From Leptopterna dolabrata (Eukaryota; Arthropoda; Insecta; Hemiptera; Miridae), in contig OX940975.1 in NCBI GenBank assembly GCA_954871275.1, forward strand, positions 8,060,001 to 8,124,000: 64,000 nt of DNA. Direction: 5' to 3'. Shown piece after piece: positions 48,901-60,025 of the stretch (positions within the stretch are counted from its first letter, which is position 1; each line of letters begins with the position of its first letter). The notes under the pieces were generated by a model that did not search any database, had not been told where the DNA came from, and was given only the letters and a program-made list of their open reading frames with translations. The position numbers and the translations under genes are program-made.

Positions 48901-51900
48901 CCCTCCGTCGGCCGCTTTCATCGAGCGCGAATTAATTTCGTCGTCAGCAACACAACTTCCAGGGAGTCGTTTCTTGGTTAAGCGAAACCAAATCCCTAGT
49001 AAGTTAACTTATAGAAAGACGGAAGACTTGAAGAAATCGGATTCGGAATAAAACGATCGGAACATCCAATGATAAACTGTAACAGTTAGTGGAGGTTACT
49101 CTACAGAACACTCTTCGTTCTGGGTAGAACTGCAGAGTGGGAGCGTGAAGTCTTTAGGAACAGAAAGTTCTCCTACTTTTCATAATTCGCAAAGTTGAGT
49201 ACAAATGAAGACTTGCAAAGTGAAATGTTGAAGAGTCTTTAGGAATGGGCCCCTGGTTTACTAACTCGAGACGTGATAATTTTATATAGAGGTACCTATA
49301 TAAAAGGGGAGGAAGGTTCAGTAGGCCTGAGTTTTTGAGTAGAGCTCTACTACCACGCTATCAAAAGAACCTCAAAAAACTCTCTAGTTATCCTCAGACC
49401 CGCAACACATCGCTACCATCCATGTTCTCAAACGTTCTAGAAGTTTCATCTGATGCCCCATATGTCATTTGCAAATTCGCTCTTTCTCCATCTCAACAAA
49501 GGAATTTCTACCTAAGCTAGTGTACGTATTCTTCTTTACCTCCGTTCTCTATGTCAATTCGTTTTTCTGATTTTCATTATTCATTCTGGAAGATATGGTT
49601 CCTTTCATCATGGATTTATACTTATTTGTGATTGCCTGCCTTCGGACAAGCACCAAGAAGCTAAAGTGTAACATGGTGCCACAGGCTTCGGTCACCTCAA
49701 CAGCACATTTCCCTGCACTCTCCACCCACAGCAGATGAAGCTGGGTGAGCAGTTTTTATTCCTCTACTGTAAGTATGTACCTATCGACTTCGCGTTTCTA
49801 GGTGAGTTGGGTAGCGTAAGAAAGTAAGGCTAGGGACACACATCGCGATTCCGACGCGGGCGTCCTTCCAAGAAATCCGCCCGCCTCACGCGCGGAACCT
49901 GACAGCTGTGCAGTCAAATGGAACGGAACACACATCAGCGTGTAGCGGAGTAGAGCGGATTTTTCGCCCTTTGGCAGGTTTTTCACGCGCCCACTCCGCG
50001 CCGGATTCCCGTCGGAAGACGGAAATAAACGCGGCGGAATTTCACGCTCAAGTTTGAAGGGTCAATAGCCCACCTTCATCCCCTCCACGTCCCTGCTATG
50101 AGCGACGGCAGGATAAAAACGCTGTTGTGTGTCACTTAGCACTTAGTCGCGTGCGTGCGACGGATTTTTCTCTGTGCGCGCTGTTCTTGGGTTAATGTTG
50201 ACTGAAACCCTCAAGGTCAACAAAAAACCAGACGAGCACAAATACCTCAGTTTTACCTTAGTATTTTGATTCTGTCAACTGACGACGTGAAGCTTTGTGG
50301 TCAACATTTACATGAAGTGTACTTACAATATTCACATTTGTACAATAATTATGCAGAGGATCCATGCGAGAAAGCTAAGCGCTAGACTTATAGACAGGCG
50401 TTCTAAACATAATATAGAGGTACTTCCTGATTTCCTACGTGATAGTTGCCCATATAGGTCTCGGACGGTGCTAACGCCGATTCTGACGTCGAAATGTCAG
50501 TACGATCTACCCTATGCATACAGGAAACATGGAAATAATCCAAGTGCCTAAATTAATTTCCATTGGGTTTATTCCTTTTCAGACGGAAACGCTGGCTGCT
50601 GTTCATCGATATACCAGTCCTGAACGATAGAAGTGCTAAATAATTTAGAGATCACGTCAGATTATGTCCATTTCGAAAAGAATTTTATGACCATCAATAA
50701 TGTTTTTTTTTTAATTAATAAACCTAACATGAATTTTGTACGTTTTAAAAAGTATAGTCCACAATAATGATTCGAATTTCAAGTTTTATCTTTTCCTCAT
50801 GTCCTGAAAATTATTGATAATAATCAGTGTGGGTACTCCAGGTAGGTAGGCTATTGCTGTTGGTAGCTATTGTTTCTTCAGGTTCATTTCAGTTATCCTT
50901 TGTGGACAACACAGCCCATTATCAAGTAGAAAGGTCCACCAACCAGTAAAAGATTGAAATTGACACCTACCCAATGAATAATATGATATGGACGTTTTTG
51001 ACACGGTTTCATGTTATCAACGTGTCCGCGTGGCTTTCAAGATTCAGAATCAACCATTACTCATTTTCGACCAAAAAGTGGATATAGGCCCTTTTGCTGT
51101 GGAACGCCTCAATTTATCCTTTTGATGGTACCTACCTATTTATCATGTTGATCGTGTTTCGTAATTCGGAACATTCTGTGGAACACGATGTTGGAAAGAA
51201 TATTTCGTACATAACTAAAAACTAAAAGTAATAACTAAAAGTAATTTGGTTCTAGTTTGGCTGGTGAACGCCATCTAGGTTTACTGGTTGAAAACCTGTA
51301 CAAATACCTAGTTCACTAGACTGCTGCGTAGAGTGCACTACTATCGGTTATCCCTGGATACTATAGTGTTGAATAGAAACCATATGCACATGATTTTTAC
51401 ATTGACTGGACCTTCCTCTCCCTTTCTTCGATGAGAACCTAATAATATTGATGAATTACGTTAAGCGATTGCCTACCTGCTTCCCTCCTCCATCCCATTT
51501 GAACACAGTGGGAAACACTTGCTCGGTTACCTCAGTACCCTCTGTGATTGTGGCAGATCTTTGTCTTGCAGCTCCAGACTCAATTGGATCATCATCACTC
51601 CTGAGAAAGAAAAAATTTAAATGTACAACAGACTGTCAATGGAATAAACGGAGAAAAGTCAAAACAGAATAAACAAGAAAACAAAACAAAATCGAAAAAT
51701 TAGAAAACCCGTCTTAACTCCCTTAATTTTCAACCCAGAAAGCTTGTTCTCATCTCAAATTGAAGATTTTAACGAGTTGAAAAAAACCCCAAAAGAAAAT
51801 CTGAAAAATACTGTATTTTGAGGAAGTTATGGCCATTTGAATTTCCAGCATACATACATACGGAGTGACATCAAGTGGCAACACGTCTAGAAACTAGTTT

Positions 51901-54900
51901 TGAGCATTTCTGAACAAGATTCCATGGTTTTCTCAAACAACTATTTTTGACGGTATCACCAGCCATACTATAATATTATAATACCTACTCCATAATATTA
52001 TAATACAGCATACTATAATATTATAATACAGCCGTACTATAATATTATAATACCATGCTCCTATATTATAATAGGAACACTGAGGTAATCGTGGAGAGAA
52101 ATCGGCCAAATTCTATGACCCAATGGTATACCTAGCCCATGAATGTCTTCCCTACAATGCTTAAATTTGAAATGGAGCCTTCAAGGCTCTTTCCTCAGGG
52201 ATTGCTTAGAATGTTGACGGTGCGTCACGCCCCATGGGTGAATTGGTAGGGAACGCATAAAGGCCGTGACGCCTAGAATTTTCACCAGCAGCACCACCAC
52301 GAGCATCTTGACGCATCCTTCATCCTTCTTTCCCTTTCTTCATTCGGTCGTATACGATCTCCCTTGTATTCATAGTTAATAATCAATAATTATCACCTTG
52401 AGGTTACCAAGACCAAATAAACAAATGACTATCGGACGTGTGTATCCAGTTAAGCGGGGTTCACATCGACGCGTAATCCACATAAAATGCGAAATTGAAT
52501 TTGATTGGCTCATCAGGTTTACGCTCTTTATGCACGACGACTTTTGAACCAGAGTGTCCAAGATCAAAAAAATATAGACATTTACGCGCTTAACGGATCT
52601 GCACGTGTGTGGGTTCTGCGCAGGGGGAGACTGGAGCACGGGCTACATCTCGACGATTACACGCTTTACGTCCGTAACTAGCTTTGTCCATGTGAACGGT
52701 TTGAAGTTTTTACACGAACCTTTGCGGCCTCTGCGTTTTACGCGCTTTACATGGATTAATCATCAATGTGAACCCAGCTTTATTCCTGGGGGGAAAAATC
52801 CCTCTTTTTGCGCAGGAAACTCAAGTGAAGTTTTCATGTGACATAGAATCAACAAGAAGATGACCCCCCCCCCCCCCCCCCCCCAATAAGCTGATCAGAA
52901 TAATTGATCTCTCTGATTAGCCAATCCCAAAATTGAGCTCGCTGATTATTACTTTTATACTGGTACTAGTAAATTATCGGGACGACAAACGCGACTATCG
53001 AGATAATCGAATGTTGCGATTATATATATCGATTATTCCTGGCATCCGTATCGCACTTCCTTCACTGTTAACTGCGTGTACCTGTTCCTTAAAATTCATG
53101 GTAAAACACGGAACAAGACGAACACGAACAAAGTGGAAGAAACTGGGAAAGGAAGGCTACTACAACTGCTACAACCAAACATCGAATGAAGTCGATATAA
53201 TATAATTGCAACATTCGAATATCTCGATAGCCACGTTTATCGTCCCTATAATGCACTAGAACCTTTATATTAAACTTAGGTAATCAGAACAGTCCACGCG
53301 TGCAAAAGCATGTTCTTCTGCTCCGTACCTGCTCTACCTAAGCACCTATGAAGCTGTGAGCATGGTTGAAACGTATAAGAGAGTTTTCGCAAAAGTTTGG
53401 CCACTAGCCAATGTTCTCATCATATTCTCATCACTTGAAGATTTCAGTTTAAAAAGCCGTTTTTAGTTTCCATCTTCGCTAGTACGTGGTTTGGTTGTTC
53501 ATAGTCTAGCCAGGTACAATCAATTAAGATTTTCCATTCTTAAAGAATCACAGAAACATTTCCTATTTACTATTTTCAAATGGAAAATAATGTAGGGTTG
53601 CCCATAGACACGAGACAAATTAGCCAAAAAACTAAAGGTTTGGCTAATTAAAGTTATTTGGCAAAAATTAGTGGCTAATAGGTAGACATCATTAGCCAAA
53701 AACTGTAAGGTTGTCCATAGACATAGAGAAATTAGCCAGGTATAATTTATTGACATTTTCCAGTCTTCAAGGGTCACAGAAATATTTCCTAATACTGTTT
53801 AAAAAAAAATAGAAATTTAGGGTTTTTATAAAGCAGAAAAACCGAAAATCGAGAGAAAAAAGACGCACGCTATCAGGTACACGTATACAACACAAACAAA
53901 TAATCACAAATGCTGTGGAAGAAGGCAATCCATGCGATGAGGTTTCTTTGGTGGAAGGTTAGTACGGGAAATGGCCTATACGACGTAGTGCTAGGTCGCT
54001 TACGTAGACCGGTGGCATCCAACATTGACGAGCCAAGTTAGGTCGTTCCCACCCAAACGTGCGCATGCGCAGTTCGCACTTTCCTTCGTATGAAGGCCTT
54101 AAGCTAGGTTCACATGAGACGCAATTCCGGACGGCAGTCCGGCAAGGCTATGCGTTTTACAATTCTATTGGCCAACGCAAAATGGATTATTGCAACGCAG
54201 TGCCTTGGATACTATATCAAAATCTCCAGATATTTTCCGGTGTCGGATCAGTTGCCGGATCTGCGCGGAGGTTCTGCGCACACCTTTCTTGTTTGGTTGT
54301 TCAGCCATTTTGAAATTCGACATTATGTGGTTGATTTTGCAGTTTCGAGTTCGAGCAACTGTTTGTTTTTTGCGATTGCATTTTGTTATGACTCCGCTGC
54401 CATGTGAACGCCTCTGCGGCAAAAATTCCGGCAAATGCGTTGCCGTACCGGATTGCCGTCCGGAATTACGTCTCCATGTGAACCTAGCTTTAGCCCGTCA
54501 ACGGGCTAGTAGTAAAACCTTTGTGAAAACTCTCTAATGACCGTGAAACTGAGTTACACGGCCGGACCGTGTCACTGAGTTCTGTGTCTTCATTTGGACC
54601 AAGTAGGAATAGTTACTTAGTATGATCTATGTCGTTCATTCAAAACACCTCGACCTCTCAATTGCTGCATCATCCAAGGCTCTCCCTGGCTGCAGCCAGT
54701 TGATGGAATATAATTTTACGAAGTCATCGTCATTCATCAACAACTTCACACATTTATACTTACTCACTTACCTGCAGCACAGCATAAACTAATTCATGAT
54801 CAGCTGTAGGTAGGTACTTCAAAAAATACCTTCTGATATCCTTGGTGAAGTTAGGTTCCTCGTCGTCGTTGGAGATCTGATACACGAGACCCCCATCTCT

Positions 54901-55020
54901 TTTCTTGTCTCCGTAGATGAAAATTTGGTTCCCTTCATCCTTACTGCTAGGAGATGACGGTGGATGGAAATCGCCCGATTTTTGTCTTTCGCGTCCTCCC
55001 GCACTACCGGCATTCCCCAT
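42778..55020 (-). CDS. PRKAB: AMP-activated protein kinase beta subunit, 4 coding exons
   Basis: CDS complement(join(42778..42954, 47964..48320, 51477..51600, 54830..55020)), 282 aa, phases consistent. The beta subunit is the scaffold of the AMPK heterotrimer, the cytoplasmic energy sensor; its C-terminus binds the alpha and gamma subunits. Visible: MGNAGS, with Gly2 the N-myristoylation site; a low-complexity N-terminus to about residue 93; the glycogen-binding CBM48 module FPTVFKWDGGGKQVLISGTF to VDGEWMHDP with Trp115, Lys141 and Trp148; Ser123 in VKSHGDF, at the position of human beta1 Ser108; then GPPILPPHLLQ and the C-terminal YALSIKDGVMVLSATHRYKK to LLYKPI. Human beta1 is 270 aa. The gene converges on DHX35. 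The exon 1 to 2 junction is the least certain because a stronger donor lies 58 bp further on. Confidence 0.93.
43837..44611. mobile_element. piggyBac-like element with TTAA target site
   Basis: 775 bp between TTAA copies (43833-43836, 44612-44615), with 14-bp perfect inverted ends CACGTTCCGAGCGG. No transposase. Internally, a roughly 180-bp unit containing CCGCCGATTGTATTGCGGGT is tandemly duplicated (about 44212 and 44393), and palindromic GGATCGATCGATCC-type words recur. It lies in AMPK beta intron 3. Confidence 0.75.
45064..45529. mobile_element. Solo LTR with AGCAT target duplication
   Basis: 466 bp, starts TGTAGTGAATG and ends GCCACGACA, flanked by AGCAT at 45059-45063 and 45530-45534. 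The U3-like part has three tandem units of 56-57 bp (45124-45280) with GGTTTGGTTAT and ACCACCATGCCC words, then a GA-rich tract and a TATTTATAG box. This is the product of recombination between the two LTRs of a lost element. A related, more diverged unit lies at 62948-63461. Confidence 0.78.
46603..46821 (+). other. Unassigned short open frame in AMPK beta intron 3
   Basis: 72 codons on the strand opposite to the gene (LWSEHEGTTIDALAEYAQPE onward). No domain recognised; it may be a transposon scrap. Confidence 0.15.
46965..47560. repeat. Two-copy tandem repeat shared with 15340-15620
   Basis: Units at about 46990-47270 and 47285-47560 share GATCGGAATA-ACCCAGGG and CATGAGCTTGTG-GG words. An inverted homologue (CATAACACTCCTGGGTATAT) lies inside the MITE at 15154-15968. 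Confidence 0.65.
47964..48320 (-). CDS. PRKAB: AMPK beta coding exon 3
   Basis: Acceptor TTTCCAG, donor CAG-GTGAGC; 119 codons, phase 0 at both ends. Encodes VLISGTFSDWKTIPMVKSHG through the rest of CBM48 and PWEKTSGPPILPPHLLQ. Confidence 0.95.
48366..49252. mobile_element. Foldback MITE with CTG target duplication beside AMPK beta exon 3
   Basis: 887 bp, ends GGGCCCGTTCCTAAAGAC and GGGCCCATTCCTAAAGAC (minus strand), flanked by CTG at 48363-48365 and 49253-49255. Its border lies only 45 bp upstream, in transcript sense, of the exon 3 acceptor. Confidence 0.78.
51477..51600 (-). CDS. PRKAB: AMPK beta coding exon 2
   Basis: Acceptor TTTCTCAG, donor CAG-GTAGGC. Encodes SDDDPIESGAARQRSATIT and EQVFPTVFKWDGGGKQ, the first strand of the glycogen-binding module. 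Needs a two-base donor phase from exon 1. Confidence 0.88.
51957..52075. repeat. AT-rich minisatellite
   Basis: Four imperfect copies of TACTATAATATTATAATAC with short spacers, in AMPK beta intron 1. Each unit is itself near-palindromic. Confidence 0.8.
52453..52779. mobile_element. GGGTTCACAT foldback MITE with TTA target duplication
   Basis: 327 bp with ends AGCGGGGTTCACATCGACG and AGCTGGGTTCACATTGATG (minus strand); TTA at 52450-52452 and 52780-52782. Same family as 57732-58420 and 61408-62868. Confidence 0.8.
53378..54535 (-). mobile_element. DNA element B, short inverted copy of element A
   Basis: Ends AGAGAGTTTTCGCAAAAG and AGAGAGTTTTCACAAAGG (minus strand). The interior matches, inverted, element A outside its insertions (6771-6881, 7579-7963, 9811-10037, 15120-15140). 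It carries one MITE of its own (54102-54489), where element A shows the empty sequence GGGCTAAGGCC. Confidence 0.75.
54102..54489. mobile_element. AGCTAGGTTCACATG MITE with TTA target duplication
   Basis: 388 bp inside element B, TTA at 54099-54101 and 54490-54492, empty site known from element A. Inverted ends AGCTAGGTTCACATG-GACG, then CAATTCCGGACGG-like sequence. Confidence 0.85.
54830..55020 (-). CDS. PRKAB: AMPK beta coding exon 1
   Basis: Starts MGNAGSAGGRERQKSGDF and ends NDDEEPNFTKDIR plus two bases, donor AG-GTATTT. DEEP-F-K is conserved in insect AMPK beta. A better consensus donor CAG-GTAAGT at 54772 would lengthen the exon by 58 bp in another phase. Confidence 0.75.
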
Positions 55021-55484
55021 TGTGGCTTTTGAAAAACGCAAATTCACTCTCCTATAACTACTTGTATTACTAAAGCTACTTTCAACAATGCTAATTAGTA
55101 GTAGAACTGCCTTGCAACTTACAAAACACCTAAATTTTCTCAATTTTAACTATGATAAGGAGCTGACTGATAACAGCATAATTCTTGTTGTTTTCTACGT
55201 TTATTTGTCCGGACAACGCCATGTTGAACATAAATTTGTTGGATTGTTGTGTTTTCGATTGTGTTTTCGGGCTTTGGTGTTGTCGATTTGCTGTAGATGG
55301 GCTTACGAATTGGCGGGGTTGGTTGAAGATGCGGATGTGAAGATGTTGATGGGGGCGGTTAAAAGAGTATTGTCGATTCTCGGTACACTGTACGGTGAGT
55401 TTCTGACGAGTGGTCGTTTTTGAGGTGATGTTGTATAGACAGTTCAGTGATGTGGAGTTCGTCAGTAGCTGTCGTCTAGTGTGA
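55021..55484. other. AMPK beta 5' flank
   Basis: Should hold the 5' untranslated region and promoter of the AMPK beta gene. An in-frame open extension above the ATG on the minus strand has no recognised domain and is taken as untranslated. No TATA box identified. Confidence 0.35.
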
Positions 55485-57394
55485 AGCTAGGTTCACATGA
55501 AGACGCAATTCCGGACAGCAATCCGGCACGGCAACGCATTTGCCGGAATTTTTGCCGCAGAGGCGTTCACATGGCAGCGGAGTCATAACAAAATGCAATC
55601 GCAAATACACTGCCAAGGTGATGGCACAGGAGCTTCCTCGTCACAATCAGAGTGACCCATTATAAAATAGAACAGACTCGGAAGCAAAATAACATAACAT
55701 TACATTACATTACATAACATTACATAACGTTAAATATACATATTACATAACATAACATTACATAACATAACATTAAATAACATTACATGAAATATACATA
55801 TTATACATAACATGACTTCCATAATACATTACGTCCATTATACATAACTAGCCTGACCGCTCGCTTCGCTCGCTATCCGAGATTCGCTGTACGCAGTATC
55901 GTGGAACCAACAAACGACGGAAAAATCCCATACCCTACCGGGTATTTGTGCCCAATTTTATCAAAATCCGTCAAGCCATTCAGGAGTTGACCATGGTCGA
56001 CCATATTTCCGCTATGGTCAGGGAATTAAAAATGCGCCTACGTTCAACTTGGGAGGCTACCGGATATTGGTGCCAAATTTGGTCGATATCCGTTGAGCAA
56101 TTCGGGATTCGACCATGGAGGGGCCCATGGATGCGCTAAGGTCGACCGCGGGGGTAGTCCGAAGGGTCGATCGTAGATAGAATTTCACGTAGATTACGAA
56201 TACGCGATAAAAAATAGGGGTTACCATTTCAATTAACGAAGTTGACCATGGTCGACCATAGTTCCGCTATGGTCAGGGAATTAAAAATGCGACGTTGCAC
56301 AACTTGGGAGCCTACTGGATATTCGTGCCAAATTTGGTCGATATCCGTCAAGCCATTCAGGAGTTGACCATGGTCGACCATAGTTCCGCTATGGTCAGGG
56401 AATTGAAAATGCGACGTTGCACAACTTGGGAGCCTACTGGATATTCGTGCCAAATTTGGTCGATATCCGTCGAGCCGTTTGGCCGTGCATAGAAGGACAG
56501 ACAGACAGACAGAGCGCATGCGCAGGGCGAACCGCTGGCTCTATCATGTTGAAATTTATATGGGACCTCAATGGGCCCTACCCGCTTAATCCCTGAGAAT
56601 TACATTGAAATTGGGTGAAATCTTTGGTTACTACTGCTGTAACAAGGAAATTGAATCTATTTCACGCCAGCGCATGCGCAGAGCGCACCGAGGGTCCGAT
56701 CATGCTGAAATTCATACTGGAACTCACTAGGCCTTGTCCAAACAACCCTTGAAAATTTGAGCGAAATTGAATCAAAATTGTGAAAGTTATGCGTGTTTGT
56801 TGAATTTAACGTTAGCGCATGCGCAGGGCGTACCGCTGGATCAATCATATTGAAATTTGTATGGGACCTCAAGGGGCCTTATCCGCACCATCCCTCAAAA
56901 TTTGAGCTGAATCAATTCAAAATCGTGGAAGTTATGGCTGTAACAAGGAAATGCGGACAGACTCACAGACTCACACACTCACAGACCGACAGACACGGAA
57001 CCAAATTTGTTCAGTAGGCTTTGAAACGCAAAATGCAAGTGGAAATTTTGATTTCTGAAGACAAAAATTTTTTGGCTCACGAAAGTGAACACAAGGCTTC
57101 CGCTGCTTCGCAGACTCGGAAGCAAAAACAAACAATTGCTCCAACTCGAAACCGCAATATCAACCACATAAATGTCGAATTTCAATATGGCCGAACAACC
57201 AAACAAGAGAGGTGTGCGCAGTAACCTCCGCGCAGATCCGGCAACGCATCCGACAGCGGAAAATATCTGGAGATTTTGATATAGTATCCAAGGCACTGCG
57301 TTGAAATAATCCATTTTGCGTTGGCCAATAGCATTGCAGAACGCATAGCCGTGCCGGGCTACCGTCCGGAATTGCGTCTCATGTGAACCTAGCT
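55485..57394. mobile_element. AGCTAGGTTCACATG MITE, interrupted copy
   Basis: Outer ends match the 54102-54489 family (left AGCTAGGTTCACATGAAGAC; right, minus strand, AGCTAGGTTCACATGAGACG). Flanks are TGA and TAA. It is split by a repeat-rich insertion between two copies of a 17-bp sequence. Confidence 0.65.
55690..57110 (-). mobile_element. Repeat-array insertion with 17-bp target duplication
   Basis: Flanked by CAGACTCGGAAGCAAAA at 55673-55689 and 57111-57127. The left side is a roughly 150-bp simple-sequence tract of CATAACATTA type, which on the minus strand would be a 3' tail, as in LINE/SINE insertions. It also contains GACCGCTCGCTTCGCTCGC. Inside are two arrays: about 130-bp units with TTGACCATGGTCGACCAT (55944-56475), and three roughly 150-bp units starting GCGCATGCGCAG (56515-56960). 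No coding region. Confidence 0.55.
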
Positions 57395-57731
57395 TAATGC
57401 GTTTGGGGCAGCAGTTGAGTAAATGGCCTGTGGTTTAGTTGGGGGCAGTCTGGGTAGTAAGGAGAGCGTGTTCCATCAGATGTTGAAAGAATGAGAGGGG
57501 CAACAGCCCTATGTACAATAAACGATTTACAATGAGGTGTTCCCATGGCGTATGAGAAGGCGATTGATGGTGGTAAGAAGTGCAGGGGAGGCGGTAAAAT
57601 TTTTATACCAGGGAGTCGGGTTGAGATTCGAAAATATGTTTTTAGTCCTGTGTCCTCTTGTCTGTTGTCACTGTGTTGTAAGATCGGTCCAATTATACAG
57701 TCTGGGTTTTTTTTCTTCCAGATGTTCCTTA

Positions 57732-58420
57732 TGCTGGGTTCACATTGACGCATAATCGTAAAGTGCGTAAAATGCTGAGGCTGTAGAGGTTTGCGTGAAG
57801 CACGTAAAAACGTCAAACCATTCATGACAACACTAGTCATGGACGTAAAGCGCTTAACCGTCGAGATAACCTCCAGCCTCAACCTGCACAGATCCATAAA
57901 GCGTGTAATGATCTAGATCTTTTGATCCTGGACACTCTGGTTCAAAAGTCGTCGTGCATAAAGAGCGTAAAGCAGGGATCACATCCATCCGGAGCCGTCT
58001 GGAAATACGGATAGGGGAAGCTAGTGAAAAGCAGTGGAGGGGATGGAGGGGAATCGCGGAAGTTGGGAAGGCGTTCATAACCATCCGGAATTTTGGCTGA
58101 CAACTCGTTTCCCGCGCTTCCTCCCACAGCTGTTTCGGTTGCTGACGCCATTCCGTATGCGCAGTAGTGAACTGCGCAGATGCGGAGCGGAAAATATCTG
58201 AAAATCTGATGCGTACAGTTCGCTTCAAAAGTGCTTCTCCGGAAAGAATATTCCCCCCTCCCCAGCTGATGTCCAACCAATCAGCTGCTCGTACGCACTT
58301 TCCGGATAGCTTTCCGGATGGATGTGAACCCTGCTTGAACCTGATGAGCCTATCAGATTCAATTACGCATTTGAGTTGTGTGTGTGTTTTACGTCGATTA
58401 CGCGTCATTGTGAATCCAGC
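57732..58420. mobile_element. GGGTTCACAT MITE hosting a second MITE
   Basis: Ends TGCTGGGTTCACATTGACGC and GCTGGATTCACAATGACGC (minus strand), TTA at 57729-57731 and 58421-58423. A 365-bp MITE at 57971-58335 is inserted in it. Confidence 0.7.
57971..58335. mobile_element. Nested AGCAGGG MITE
   Basis: Ends AGCAGGGATCACATCCATCC and AGCAGGGTTCACATCCATCC (minus strand). Flanks TAA and TGA; paralogues at 52530 and 61490 show the uninterrupted sequence. Confidence 0.75.
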
Positions 58421-59019
58421 TTACCTAAGTCATTATGTTCTACAGTGCCAAGTTTGTTGCAAAGTCTGTGTCAGTTATTGTTTGTATCGTTCTGTCAATA
58501 ATGTCATTTCCGTTGACGTGGCAGTGGCTTAGTATCGACTGAAAAAAAAAATCAAGTGACTCCTCCGTTCTCTTTTTAGATTCTGAGTAGGTAGCTCTTA
58601 TAATTCGTTGGACGATGTGTGAGGGAGTATCGCCATCTTGAAGATGCTTGAGATTTTCCAATGCAAAATGAAGTCACTAAATATGATGGTGTCATCTAAA
58701 GAATTAGTGTCATTCCTCATTCGTTCTCGAGGGCCATTCCGATCGTTATCATTTTCAGCATTGATGGAGCTTGTTGTTGAAAGTTTCGCCCCAGAGGCTG
58801 TCGATCTGACTCTCTGAAGTCGCCTGCCGCTGATAATAGCATAATGGCTTTGGCAAACAGAAAGCGAACTGTTCGCCAAGGATAGTTTACGGCGGAATTC
58901 CCACGGTTGTCCACCTTCTGTTTGGCTGGGAGGATGCAGCACTCAAAGGTACAAAGTTTGCTGCTGCCGTGCGAACATTTTGCCACAGACATTGCGCTTT
59001 CTGTGTGCCAGAGCCTTAA

Positions 59020-59381
59020 AGCAGGGTTCACATGGACGTGGAAACGCTCAATGCGGACTGCATAAAGCAATCTGATTGGCTGTTGGCTGAGAAGGAGGTA
59101 TCTTTACACAGGTTGGGTTTTGACACCGATTGTACCTACCGAATACTCTCGAGAAATATCCTTTTGCAATTAACAAGTTTGTATCTACGTAATGGGCCAA
59201 GGATGGGCCTCTGTAACCTTCCAGCATGTTTTCTCTTCTGGCTGTAGTTTTTTCACCCTCCACATTAGGCATTTCCACTCCATGTGGACAGGACCTTCAA
59301 GAATGACAGCCTCTCCGTACTCTCCTCGTTCATTTTATGCAGACCACATTACGCGTTTCCGCACTCCGTGTGAACCCTGCT
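59020..59381. mobile_element. AGCAGGGTTCACA MITE with TAA target duplication
   Basis: 362 bp, ends AGCAGGGTTCACATGGACG and AGCAGGGTTCACACGGAGT (minus strand), TAA at 59017-59019 and 59382-59384. Subterminal GGAAACGC words are inverted too. Confidence 0.8.
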
Positions 59382-59719
59382 TAAATATGATCTTTTAGCA
59401 TGGATTCATGGATACTATTGATAGTTGGTTTTTGCTGTGGCTAGGAACTGACGAGGCCCATGGTGCCATTCTTGGAGATTGTCATAATCTGCTAATGCCA
59501 CATTTTTGTCAGTAGAACTGTAGATTCGCTAATGGATTCTCCTCGTAGTGTAGGTACCTACTTATTGAAGTGAAGTGCACTACATACTTTTTTAATCAAG
59601 CTCTTTGTCGCCAAGTCGAAAACACCCCTAAATGTTACAGTCCTGACATCCTTCTTATTTCTACATTATGTAGTACCTATCCTTACTTTCTTCTGCCAGT
59701 CTGAAATTTTAGGGCCCTG

Positions 59720-60025
59720 GTGAAGCTGGTCAGGTCAAATTTCCATCCTACCCTTGTTCATCTTCTTTCCTTTGATTTGATAAAATTTAAGATACATATT
59801 TTTTGTTTATTTATCCACAGAATAATTCATGGCTTAGCTCCTGAGATTCTCAAAAATATCTTTGTAGGTCTATCTGAAGGATTCCATGCTCTAATTTGTA
59901 GATCTGAATGTTGCCAGTGCCAGAATCTGGAACTCTTAACTTTCCTTCTACCTGCAATATCAAGCAAGGACCGTGCCGGTTTTCAAACCCTTGTAGACTC
60001 GTTTCATACTTTCATATGCACTTGA
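59720..60025 (+). pseudogene. Possible LINE reverse-transcriptase C-terminal scrap
   Basis: A 101-codon frame with IFCLFIHRIIHGLAPEILKN and later FQTLVDSFHTF, resembling the -FKIIHGLAP--L--LF segment near the end of CR1/Jockey-like reverse transcriptases. Short and diverged, so tentative. Confidence 0.3.

Noticed and set aside
51957..52075. Regular repeats as a CRISPR array
   Set aside because: Units are AT-rich, near-contiguous and palindromic, in a eukaryotic intron; this is a minisatellite.
54772..54829. Extension of AMPK beta exon 1 to the strong GTAAGT donor as the main gene model
   Set aside because: The phase does not join exon 2 and gives an immediate stop; kept only as an alternative-splicing finding.
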